A DNA stretch of 6,400 nt from an uncultured Porphyromonadaceae bacterium (lineage in GTDB: Bacteria > Bacteroidota > Bacteroidia > Bacteroidales > Muribaculaceae). The position numbers and the translations under genes are program-made. Each line of letters starts with the position of its first letter. Within the stretch, counting starts at the first letter, position 1. Location: assembly GCA_905212215.1 (NCBI GenBank), contig CAJMDR010000126.1, forward strand, positions 1 to 6,400, written 5' to 3'. The notes beneath the pieces are model-generated. The model was given only the letters and a program-made list of their open reading frames with translations. It did not search any database and had not been told where the DNA came from. Shown piece by piece: positions 1-6,208 of the stretch.

Positions 1-1882
1 AGCCGCCGCAGGTTGCGTCGGAGTTGCGGTCAGTGATGATCATGGTGGCGATACAGCGCTCTATCACTGCCGGATACCCCTCTTTGCTGAACGAGGAGTT
101 GATGCTGCCCACAAGGCCGCCGGCATTGCCGAAGAGGGTGCTCTCTACGCCCATGAACGTCATGGAACCTCTTGCCTGGCAGTCGCGGAGGATGCCGCCG
201 TCGTTGCCCACGATGCCGCCCATGTTGCCGTAGCCGACAACGGTAGAGCATTTCTCTATAAGACCATTGTGGCCGCCGGCGATGCCGCCGCCGTCATAGC
301 TGGTGAAGAGTATCTGGTTGTTGGTGGACTGGCAGTTGATGATTTCGCCGTTGTTGAGGCCTGCTATGGCTCCTGTGCCGATGCCGTCGGTAAGGAAAGT
401 ACTGTTGTCAACACGCAGATTCTTCACGGTGGCGCCGGGGGCTACCCAGGCGAAGATGCCGCTGCCGGCACGGCGTCCGCTATTGAAGTCGATGCCTTTG
501 ATGGTGTGGTTGCCGCCATCGAAATGTCCGGTAAACGGGGTGCCGGTAGGCTGATCTTTGGTGTTGATATAATCGTTGTCCCTGAAGATGGAGCCGATAG
601 GGGTGAAGTAATACTGCTGGTTGGCGCAGTCTATGTCGGACTCAAGGCGGTAATATGCGCCTTTGGTGTCCTGGCCTTCACGTACCATCTGGCTCAGTGC
701 CATCATATCCTGGTAGTTCTTGATCTGATAGGGCGCTCCTTCTGTGCCCGAACCGGAGAAGTTGGTCGGGAAACGTTGCGGAAGGGTGAAGGAGTTTTCA
801 AGAAGCGTCAGCTTGGCGTCCTTGAGTTTCAGAACATACTGGCTGGGATTGCTCACCAGACATACGCCCCAGTTGGGGAGGTTGATGACGTTGCTCTCCG
901 TGGCCTGAAAGGTCATGATGGAGTCGGAGATGCCGTAGCCGTTATCGCTGAGCACCATGTTGTCCACTTCTCCGTACTGGGTGGTGCCCATATACTGGGG
1001 AGCGACTTCTATCCGGCCGTTGTAGAAAAGATCTACGAATGCCGGTCTGCCTGTGTTGCCGAAGTTCTCGACCTCAAGGCGGTTGCTGTTGGTCTGATTG
1101 ATTCTTACAGGCCATTGGCGTAGTTCATTGCTCTTGTAGTCGGTACCGCTCATTATCGCGTTTGCCCTTTCGAGTCGGGTGTTGATGTTGGCCTGTACTA
1201 CCGAGGCGCCCTGACCTGTGCTGTCGACAACGAAGATGCCCCACGACGGGAACACTATGTTGCCGTTCTCCTGAACAGTTCCCACAATAGGCTTGTCGGG
1301 ATAGAAACCCATCTGGTTGGGGTCCAGCGGGCAGCAAAGTGCCAATGTGGTGGCTCCTGCCGAGTTGCTTACGGGGCAGTAGTTGCCGGCCGGGATTGTG
1401 AGGGTGGAACCGCTCAGGGTGGCGTAACAGTCGGTGAACGGCACGCCGCTGAACTGTGTTATCTGCACATTCCCTTTGCTGGAGCTTGAAGTTTCCAACC
1501 TGGCGTTGTAGCGTTGCAAAGTTTTTCCTGCCCTGGTAATCACGGTGTCGAATTCCAGATACCAGCCGGCAACTTGTTCGGGAGTGGCGGTTTTGGCACC
1601 CTGAAGGCAAGGAGCGTTATATGGCGTGGTGGATACTTGCCATACTTCTCCATCCTGAACGGATTTACGGGTTACTGCAGAGGCTTGTTCCAGAGGCGCA
1701 GCTTGTTGTCGGCTCTCCTTTAGCTGCTGCAACGTAGCTTCGGCGGCCTGTTGTGCCGCTTGCGCCTGTTGTCGCTCTGATGCCCCTCTGTCCGCGGTGG
1801 CTGTCGCCGAACCCCGGGCCCATGCGCCGGGCACAATCAGTACTGCCATGCCCAGACTCATAAGTAAATGGTTGAGTTTCAT
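1..1882 (-). CDS. Secreted GLUG-repeat (beta-helix) surface protein, N-terminal 627 codons, 3' end outside window
   Basis: The minus frame is open without a stop from the ATG at 1882-1880 to the window edge. Residues 1-22 form a signal peptide (hydrophobic run LLMSLGMAVLIVP, likely cleavage after GAWA); there is no lipobox cysteine. Residues about 33-62 are rich in Gln, Ala and Glu and look like a short coiled coil. Residues about 130-362 hold two similar beta-rich segments, each ending in a Phe/Leu-Pro-x-Trp-Gly motif (PSWGIFVV at 212-219, PNWGVCLV at 336-343). From about 381 the standard entry to a GLUG solenoid follows: PYQIKNYQDMMALS, ESDIDC, TPIGS, then FTGHFDGGNHTIKGI at 450-464. Rungs of the form GGIxGxNxGxIxxC run to the end, with cysteines closing rungs (C517, C545, C568, C610). 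GLUG proteins are extracellular or cell-surface; the ligand is unknown. The anchoring domain would be in the missing C-terminus. The start is supported by the signal peptide and the promoter 80 bases upstream. Confidence 0.9.
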   Translation of the reverse strand, partial: MKLNHLLMSLGMAVLIVPGAWARGSATATADRGASERQQAQAAQQAAEATLQQLKESRQQAAPLEQASAVTRKSVQDGEVWQVSTTPYNAPCLQGAKTATPEQVAGWYLEFDTVITRAGKTLQRYNARLETSSSSKGNVQITQFSGVPFTDCYATLSGSTLTIPAGNYCPVSNSAGATTLALCCPLDPNQMGFYPDKPIVGTVQENGNIVFPSWGIFVVDSTGQGASVVQANINTRLERANAIMSGTDYKSNELRQWPVRINQTNSNRLEVENFGNTGRPAFVDLFYNGRIEVAPQYMGTTQYGEVDNMVLSDNGYGISDSIMTFQATESNVINLPNWGVCLVSNPSQYVLKLKDAKLTLLENSFTLPQRFPTNFSGSGTEGAPYQIKNYQDMMALSQMVREGQDTKGAYYRLESDIDCANQQYYFTPIGSIFRDNDYINTKDQPTGTPFTGHFDGGNHTIKGIDFNSGRRAGSGIFAWVAPGATVKNLRVDNSTFLTDGIGTGAIAGLNNGEIINCQSTNNQILFTSYDGGGIAGGHNGLIEKCSTVVGYGNMGGIVGNDGGILRDCQARGSMTFMGVESTLFGNAGGLVGSINSSFSKEGYPAVIERCIATMIITDRNSDATCGG

Positions 1883-1961
1883 CAATAATTTGGTTAATAG
1901 TTATAGGTTTTTAGGTTATATGCTGGTTTATCGAACGGATATAACGATAACTATAGTACTG

Positions 1962-1993
1962 CAAAATTAATAAAAAATAATGAGATGACCAAA
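1962..1993 (-). promoter_or_regulatory. Bacteroidota-type promoter for the GLUG protein gene
   Basis: On the minus strand TTTG (1993-1990) is followed after 20 bases by TAATTTTG (1969-1962). This is a full match to the Bacteroidota primary-sigma pattern TTTG ... TAnnTTTG with usual spacing. Transcription should begin near 1956, giving an AT-rich leader of about 74 bases with no Shine-Dalgarno sequence before the ATG at 1882. The placement marks the GLUG gene as its own transcription unit. Confidence 0.7.
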
Positions 1994-2072
1994 TCTTTTT
2001 TGACTGAATAATAACAAGAGTTCTTTTTTATTTACCATTATTGCTGAAACCCGATTTTTGAGCCAACTCACT

Positions 2073-2088
2073 CTTGACCTAAGTCAAG
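2073..2088. promoter_or_regulatory. Fnr/Crp-box-like palindrome
   Basis: CTTGACCTAAGTCAAG has seven of eight symmetric pairs. Its core TTGAC-N4-GTCAA has the shape of binding sites for Crp/Fnr-family regulators (Fnr TTGAT-N4-ATCAA; DNR-type TTGAC). It lies about 125 bases upstream of the predicted start of the GLUG transcript, which is far for a classical activator site. It could also be a chance palindrome; no regulator is named. Confidence 0.3.
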
Positions 2089-2095
2089 TTTGGGG

Positions 2096-2171
2096 GAGTA
2101 CTATGAGAACTATGAGTACTATGAGAACTGGGAGGGCGAATTCACAGAACTCATAGTGCTCACAGAACTCA
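2096..2171. repeat. 9-bp repeat block (NACTATGAG) in inverted arrangement
   Basis: Four 9-mers run in line from 2099: TACTATGAG, AACTATGAG, TACTATGAG, AACTGGGAG. A 16-base word (2096-2111) recurs exactly at 2114-2129, a period of 18. After an 8-base gap the same words return on the opposite strand: CTCATAGTGCTC (2150-2161) is the complement of GAGCACTATGAG, and TCACAGAACTCA occurs at 2142-2153 and 2160-2171, again 18 apart. Positions 2104-2133 and 2142-2171 can pair in 23 of 30 places around the loop. The block lies between the transporter terminator and the GLUG promoter. A plus-strand reading frame through it (YEYYEN-type repeats) has no support as a gene. Confidence 0.8.
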
Positions 2172-2197
2172 AAAATGCTTCCCGCAGGTCAGGAAGC
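2171..2197 (-). terminator. Probable intrinsic terminator of the dehydrogenase-transporter operon
   Basis: Read on the minus strand, GCTTCC (2197-2192), a 9-base loop, GGAAGC (2182-2177), one A and five T (2175-2171) make a short stem with a U tract. The transporter stop codon (2191-2189) sits in the loop, so the stem overlaps the end of the coding region. A rival stem, CCCGC (2200-2196) with GCGGG (2185-2181), uses overlapping bases. The 6-bp stem is modest, so efficiency is uncertain. Confidence 0.5.
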
Positions 2198-3556
2198 GGG
2201 GTTGCCGGGAATCGGCTCACGGAGGTTGGCGAGAGCTTCCTTGTCGGTGACCTTGCAGCCGTAAAGCGCATACCACAGCATGAACACCTCGCAGAAAAGC
2301 GCTATCGTCCAGGTCCACTGCCAACTGCCGAGGCGGTCGGCCAACAAGCCTTGCAGCAAGGGGAAGACGGCGCCTCCGAAGACGCCCGCCATGAAGACGC
2401 CAGAAGCTTTGGAGGTATAGCGTCCCAATCCAGCCACAGCCAAGGTGAAGATGCATCCCCACATTACCGAATGACATAGTCCCACCGATACCAGTACCCA
2501 CAGGTTGTCGCAAATCATGGCGACTACTATCAGCACCGATGCCAGAATTGTTGTTGCTGCTAACAAAGGTCTTGGAGGCACCTTGCTGAAGAAACTGAAA
2601 ATCAGTCTTCCCGCCATCATTCCTCCCCAATAGAGAGTCGCCAACAATGCCGGGATGCCGAGGTTCAGGCCGAAGAACTCTATGTTTTCCAAACCGAAGA
2701 ATGACAGGGAGTGCCCTTCGGCCTGCTGCGCCATGGCATGAAGATTCACGTTGACCCCCACGGCGACCTCGGTGCCGACGTAAAAGAAGATTGCGGTAAC
2801 GCCGAGAGCAAGGTGGCGGAATGACCACACGCTGCGCGGCAGTTTCTCTTTTCCCGCATTGCGGGTATGTGACAGATCGGGAAGACTCAGACGCCCTGTG
2901 ATACCGGTAATCAACAGCACAAACGCGGCGATGAGAAGGAATGGTATAAGCAATTGTCCCGGTGTAACGGACTCTATGGCAACGCCCGCGAAAATAACAC
3001 CTGTAACGAAGAACGGCGCCACGGTGGTTCCTATGGAGTTGACGGCACACACTATGTTCATGCGTTGCACAGGGCGTGTGCCGGGAAGTTCATAAGCCGA
3101 GACATAGGGATTTATCACCACTTGCAGAATAGCCGCGGAGGTGCCCATGAGAAATGAGCCGCAGAGGAACACGAAATATCCGAGGGGGATGAAGTCGGTG
3201 CCTATGGTCACTCCATGATTCGTGGCGGAAGTGGCCACCCACGACGACAGGCTGTAGAACAACAATCCTGCTGCCATGATGCCGAGGGCACGAAGCAAGG
3301 TAGTTTTGTAGCCCGAAGCATTGATCCATATTCCTCCGAGACGGCTGTTCACCAGGTATCCGGAGAAGAAAAAGAAGGAAATGAGGGTGGTGAGGGTGTT
3401 GCGGAGGCTGTCGGCATGAGAGAGGAATGCCACCTGAAGCGGTCCCTGAAACTGGCCGTTGACGGTGGTGAGAAAGCCCACCAGGAAGTAGATTACAGTC
3501 AGGACCACGAAGGGTCCCGGACTGTAACTTACTTTACAGTTGATTCTGTCTGTCAT
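2189..3556 (-). CDS. FHS-family (FucP/GluP-like) MFS sugar or polyol transporter
   Basis: The 455-residue protein has twelve hydrophobic segments, at roughly 15-33, 55-73, 88-105, 124-148, 170-192, 200-220, 248-268, 298-320, 330-347, 351-373, 384-405 and 412-432, as expected for an inner-membrane MFS carrier. Family marks are INPYV at 148-152 at the end of helix 4, then RMNIVCAVNSIGT at 165-177 (compare FucP NPF ... RLNLAQTFNSFG), GYKTTL at 82-87 after helix 2, and YVGTE at 259-263 in helix 7. The FHS family takes up fucose, glucose, galactose and related sugars by proton or sodium symport. Its start codon shares one base with the dehydrogenase stop (TGATG, 3558-3554) with no Shine-Dalgarno sequence, so translation is probably coupled. 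Context suggests it imports the dehydrogenase substrate, mannitol being the best guess; fructose or a uronate cannot be excluded. Neither FucP coupling carboxylate is present: Gly34 and Gln145 stand at the matching places. Confidence 0.88.
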   Translation of the reverse strand: MTDRINCKVSYSPGPFVVLTVIYFLVGFLTTVNGQFQGPLQVAFLSHADSLRNTLTTLISFFFFSGYLVNSRLGGIWINASGYKTTLLRALGIMAAGLLFYSLSSWVATSATNHGVTIGTDFIPLGYFVFLCGSFLMGTSAAILQVVINPYVSAYELPGTRPVQRMNIVCAVNSIGTTVAPFFVTGVIFAGVAIESVTPGQLLIPFLLIAAFVLLITGITGRLSLPDLSHTRNAGKEKLPRSVWSFRHLALGVTAIFFYVGTEVAVGVNVNLHAMAQQAEGHSLSFFGLENIEFFGLNLGIPALLATLYWGGMMAGRLIFSFFSKVPPRPLLAATTILASVLIVVAMICDNLWVLVSVGLCHSVMWGCIFTLAVAGLGRYTSKASGVFMAGVFGGAVFPLLQGLLADRLGSWQWTWTIALFCEVFMLWYALYGCKVTDKEALANLREPIPGNPAS

Positions 3557-5001
3557 CAGGAAATGATTGAGGTCAGGGTGTTCATGGCGCCTTTTTCTCG
3601 TATGTCATCCACGAATTTAAGATAACTGCGTGTAAACTCGGCGGAATTTCTGAGATCGAGCGCGGCGAAGGCGGAGAGACCGAGGAAATCGAGTGCGTCA
3701 TCAGATGCTATGAGAGCCTTGTCGTCCTCAGTCATCCATGGCTCGGCGATATCGAAGGTCAAGCCGTTGTCGTCGGTATGGTATTTCAGATAATGGCGGT
3801 ATGCGGCCACCAGATAAGCCACACGCATCAGCTCTTTGCCGTCGGCAATCATCTTTCCAAGGTTGGGCACCACATATACGGGGAACTTGGAGATGCCGTC
3901 GAAGCAGAGTCGTGCTATCTGATCGCTCACGGTGCGATTCCCGAATCGGCCTATGAGAGTCTCCTTGTAGAATTCCAGATCGGTGTTTCCGGGAGCCGGT
4001 ACATATGGTGTTATGTCCTTGTCCATGAAATCCTTTATGAACCGCACTATTGTCTCATCGCGCATGGCATCGTCCACCTTACGGTATCCGGCAAGGAAGG
4101 AGGGATAGGAGAGGAGGGTATGCGAAGCGTTGAGCAACGACAGCTTCATGTTCTCGTAGGCGGTGACGTCGTCGGTGAATTCCACGCCAACTTCTTCCCA
4201 GCGTGGTCTTCCGGCGGCGAAATTGTCTTCTATCACCCACTGAATGAAGTCCTCGCAGAATACGGGTGCCTTGTCGGCAGTGCCGTTCTCGGCGTTGAGG
4301 CGTTCAATGTCCTCGGGGCGAGTGGCAGGAGTGATGCGGTCTACCATGCTGTTGGGGAAAGTCACATTCTTCTCCACCCACTGAGCCAGCTCAGGGTCTT
4401 GAGCGCGGAAGAAGGTCATAAAGGCTTTTCGTGCCGTGTCTCCGTTGTGCTGGAGGTTGTCGCAGCTGAGGATGGTCACCGGGCCGCTTCCGGCATTGCG
4501 GCGTCGGCGAAGGCCTTCTGCCACATATCCGAATACCGTGGAGGGTGTGGAAGGGTTGCCGAGGTCGTGGCGGACGGCAGCATCGTTGAGGTCAAATTCT
4601 CCACTCTCCTTGTCGATGTTATATCCGCCCTCGGTAATGGTCATGGAAATGATTTTGATGTTAGGGGCAGCGATTTTGTCGAGAATCTTTCCGGCATCTT
4701 CCTGTGCCCATAGAATGTCGATGATGGAGCCTATTTCATGAGCATGGTTCACACCGTCGCGGCCGCATACGGTGAGGGTATATCTCCCTTTCTGCTCTTT
4801 CATGGCGTGGAAGAGATGCTCGTCGCCGGGAAGCAGCATTGCACCGCTGATGCCCCATATCTTCTGTGTGGGGTCGATGCCGAGGAGCTCGTTGGTGAAG
4901 AATGCTTCATGAGCGCGGTGGAAGTTGCCGACTCCTATGTGCAGGATGCCGGAGATTATGTCGTTGCGGACATAGCCGATTTTGTTGAGTCTGTGGTTCA
5001 T
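3556..5001 (-). CDS. Mannitol-dehydrogenase-family NAD-dependent polyol dehydrogenase (probable mannitol 2-dehydrogenase)
   Basis: The 481-residue length fits the polyol-specific long-chain dehydrogenases (mannitol 2-dehydrogenase, fructuronate reductase UxuB, altronate reductase UxaB). The N-terminal Rossmann region has GVGNFHRAH at 23-31. The family signature SMVDRITPAT is at 218-227. The catalytic set of Pseudomonas mannitol 2-dehydrogenase (Lys295, Asn300, His303, with Asn191) is matched in spacing by Lys286, Asn291 and His294 in KLSLLNASH, and by Asn182 in SCDNLQHNG. It is a cytoplasmic enzyme that would oxidise mannitol to fructose, reducing NAD+. It is first in a two-gene operon with the transporter, with a promoter directly upstream. 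A fructokinase-like gene and a LacI regulator next door, and no mannonate dehydratase or uronate isomerase in view, favour mannitol over fructuronate. D-arabinitol is another option. Family certainty is high; substrate certainty is moderate. The ATG at 5001 fits the family N-terminus. Confidence 0.92.
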   Translation of the reverse strand: MNHRLNKIGYVRNDIISGILHIGVGNFHRAHEAFFTNELLGIDPTQKIWGISGAMLLPGDEHLFHAMKEQKGRYTLTVCGRDGVNHAHEIGSIIDILWAQEDAGKILDKIAAPNIKIISMTITEGGYNIDKESGEFDLNDAAVRHDLGNPSTPSTVFGYVAEGLRRRRNAGSGPVTILSCDNLQHNGDTARKAFMTFFRAQDPELAQWVEKNVTFPNSMVDRITPATRPEDIERLNAENGTADKAPVFCEDFIQWVIEDNFAAGRPRWEEVGVEFTDDVTAYENMKLSLLNASHTLLSYPSFLAGYRKVDDAMRDETIVRFIKDFMDKDITPYVPAPGNTDLEFYKETLIGRFGNRTVSDQIARLCFDGISKFPVYVVPNLGKMIADGKELMRVAYLVAAYRHYLKYHTDDNGLTFDIAEPWMTEDDKALIASDDALDFLGLSAFAALDLRNSAEFTRSYLKFVDDIREKGAMNTLTSIIS

Positions 5002-5026
5002 TTGTCTGTGGTTTTACTTTATGTGG

Positions 5027-5057
5027 CAAAGATAGAATGAAGTGAAGAGCCTTCAAC
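5027..5057 (-). promoter_or_regulatory. Promoter of the dehydrogenase-transporter operon
   Basis: On the minus strand TATCTTTG (5034-5027) is a full match to the Bacteroidota -7 element TAnnTTTG. Nineteen bases upstream GTTG (5057-5054) is a weak -33 element. Transcription would start near 5020, leaving a leader of about 20 bases before the ATG at 5001, with no Shine-Dalgarno sequence. The poor -33 box suggests a promoter that depends on an activator, or simply a weak one. Confidence 0.6.
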
Positions 5058-5062
5058 TTATA

Positions 5063-5091
5063 TTTCGGAAAATAATTTGCGGGTACGTTTG
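5063..5091 (+). promoter_or_regulatory. Possible promoter of the LacI regulator gene
   Basis: TACGTTTG (5084-5091) matches the -7 element TAnnTTTG in full. TTTC (5063-5066), 17 bases upstream, is a poor -33 element at short spacing. Transcription would start near 5097 with a leader of about 90 bases. The -7 element lies inside the first operator-like word (5081-5092), so binding there would block it, as expected for self-repression. TACGTTAG at 5151-5158, with one mismatch and no -33 box, is an alternative. Confidence 0.4.
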
Positions 5092-5123
5092 CGGGAACGT
5101 TTCCAATTTATGCAAACGTGCCC
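5081..5123. promoter_or_regulatory. Cluster of three LacI-type operator-like sites
   Basis: The word GGGnACGTTT[G/C]C occurs three times: GGGTACGTTTGC at 5081-5092, GGGAACGTTTCC directly next to it at 5093-5104, and the inverted copy GCAAACGTGCCC at 5112-5123. The second is nearly self-symmetric (GGnAACGTTnCC), the usual form of a LacI-family operator with a central CG. The first and third make an inverted repeat with 11 of 12 arm bases matching. The ACGT centres lie 12 and 19 bases apart. The cluster overlaps the probable regulator promoter and is upstream of the operon promoter. The neighbouring LacI protein is the obvious candidate binder. Confidence 0.6.
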
Positions 5124-5144
5124 AAAGGCATAAAACATACTGGA

Positions 5145-5162
5145 ATAACTTACGTTAGTTAT
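5145..5162. promoter_or_regulatory. 18-bp palindrome centred on ACGT, candidate operator
   Basis: ATAACTTACGTTAGTTAT is symmetric in eight of nine base pairs about the central CG, with one T-T mismatch. It ends 25 bases before the regulator start codon. By symmetry it is the best single operator in the region, though its flanks (ATAACT) differ from the GGG/CCC flanks of the three upstream sites, so it may belong to another regulator. Confidence 0.5.
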
Positions 5163-5170
5163 ATAGAACC

Positions 5171-5191
5171 ATGAAACTACAACTCGCATGA
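5171..5191 (+). other. Six-codon leader reading frame overlapping the regulator start
   Basis: ATG at 5171 opens a frame of six codons (MKLQLA) whose TGA stop (5189-5191) overlaps the regulator ATG (5188-5190) as ATGA. It is out of frame with the regulator, so it does not extend that protein. It could couple ribosome delivery to a start that has no Shine-Dalgarno sequence. A frame this short easily arises by chance. Confidence 0.15.
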
Positions 5192-6207
5192 AAAGGGTTA
5201 CTATCAAGGACATAGCCGAGGCTCTGCGTATTTCCACCTCCACCGTTTCCCGGGCTCTTGTCGATGACCACAACATACGTACAGAGACCAAACAACTCAT
5301 ACTGGAAACGGCACGGAAGATGGGTTATCGTCCTAATCCTGTTGCGCGGAACCTGAAATCGGGACGCAGCAACACTGTTGGTGTGCTTGTCCCGGAAATG
5401 GTGACTCCCTTTGCCTCATGTGTGGTGGAGGGGATACAGGAAATTCTGTATGCCGAGGGAATAAAGGTTATAATAGCCGATTCGCGCGAGGACCCGCAAC
5501 GTGAGCTGGAGAACATGAAGCTTATGGAACGGTTCATGGTGGACGGCATAGTGGTGAGTCTGTGCGACTACAACAGGAACATAGACGAGATAAAGGAGCT
5601 GAAACAGCGGGGTATGCCCATGGTGTTCTACGACCGTATTCCCAAGGGACTGGATGTGTCGCAGGTAATAGTCGACGATTACATGAAGTCTTTCTTCCTG
5701 GTGGAACGCATAATCCGCTCCGGCAGGAAGCATATAGTCCATATTCAGGGTCCGGACAATATCTATAATGCCATAGAACGTCTCCGCGGTTATCGCGAGG
5801 CGATGGCGAAGTTCAGACTTGACTGCGGCTCGGAAATGGTGGTGCGTGCCGGGATTTCGTATGAAGAGGGTATGCGTGCCGCTGACTTCATCATAGATCG
5901 TGGTTTGCCGTGCGATGCAGTGTTCGCCTTCACCGATATGGTGGCGATAGGTGCAATGAACCGTTTCCGGGAGAGGGGAAAGAAAATTCCGGAAGAGATT
6001 GCCGTGGCAAGCTTTTCCGGAACAGAATTGTCTAAGATGGTATATCCGCCTCTGACAACGGTTGAACCACCGTTGAAGATGATGGGTCGTACTGCGGCAC
6101 AGCTTATCCTTGAGCGGATAAGGAATTTCGAGTCGCCGCGCCGCTCGGTGGTGCTGAATGCCGAGATAGTGATGCGGGAGTCCACCGGAACTCCCGGTGA
6201 GATGTGA
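5188..6207 (+). CDS. LacI-family transcriptional regulator, probable controller of the polyol operon
   Basis: The 339-residue length is normal for the family. Residues 4-23 (VTIKDIAEALRISTSTVSRA) are the LacI helix-turn-helix. Residues 50-61 (NPVARNLKSGRS) are the hinge helix, with Leu56 at the place of the leucine that enters the minor groove at the central CpG of LacI-type operators, in line with the ACGT-centred sites upstream. Residues about 62-339 are the periplasmic-binding-protein-like sensor, with VGVLVPE (64-70), VFYDRIP (146-152), FAFTDMVAIGA (246-256) and the late strand ASFSGTELS (274-282) followed by PPLTTVEPP (287-295). The gene is divergent from the dehydrogenase and shares a 186-base control region with it. 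The ligand cannot be read from sequence; the imported polyol, fructose or a phosphorylated product are candidates. The start fits the family N-terminus (MKRVTIKDIA), though no Shine-Dalgarno sequence precedes it. Confidence 0.95.
   Translation: MKRVTIKDIAEALRISTSTVSRALVDDHNIRTETKQLILETARKMGYRPNPVARNLKSGRSNTVGVLVPEMVTPFASCVVEGIQEILYAEGIKVIIADSREDPQRELENMKLMERFMVDGIVVSLCDYNRNIDEIKELKQRGMPMVFYDRIPKGLDVSQVIVDDYMKSFFLVERIIRSGRKHIVHIQGPDNIYNAIERLRGYREAMAKFRLDCGSEMVVRAGISYEEGMRAADFIIDRGLPCDAVFAFTDMVAIGAMNRFRERGKKIPEEIAVASFSGTELSKMVYPPLTTVEPPLKMMGRTAAQLILERIRNFESPRRSVVLNAEIVMRESTGTPGEM
6183..6199. other. Perfect hairpin at the convergent gene end
   Basis: CACCGG (6183-6188), loop AACTC, CCGGTG (6194-6199) forms a perfect 6-bp GC-rich stem in the last codons of the regulator gene, just beyond the stop of the convergent kinase gene. 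It can form in both transcripts. No T run follows on either strand, so it is not a standard intrinsic terminator; it might serve as an RNA 3'-end stabiliser or be incidental. Confidence 0.3.
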
Positions 6208-6208
6208 A

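Noticed and set aside
269..1123. 284-codon plus-strand open frame
   Set aside because: It lies in exact codon register opposite the GLUG gene. The opposing frame has a signal peptide, a promoter and clear GLUG motifs; this one is rich in Val, Ala, Gly and Asp from complementing biased codons and shows no domain.
1125..1610. 161-codon minus-strand open frame
   Set aside because: It overlaps the GLUG gene on the same strand in another frame, with an Arg/His/Gln-rich composition typical of a shifted reading of a real gene.
1897..1954. 8-base inverted repeat ATAGTTAT / ATAACTAT in the GLUG leader
   Set aside because: The arms are almost all A/T and 42 bases apart in an AT-rich leader, so chance is the best explanation; no riboswitch-like structure was seen.
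2090..2479. 129-codon plus-strand frame starting with a YEYYEN-type repeat
   Set aside because: The repeat comes from the 9-bp DNA block, and the rest runs antisense through the 3' end of the transporter gene; no promoter or domain supports it.
2217..3050. 277-codon minus-strand frame inside the transporter
   Set aside because: It is a shifted frame of the transporter gene, Arg-rich and without membrane segments.
3778..4713. 311-codon plus-strand open frame
   Set aside because: It is the antisense shadow of the dehydrogenase gene, which has conserved catalytic residues on the other strand; no recognisable motif here.
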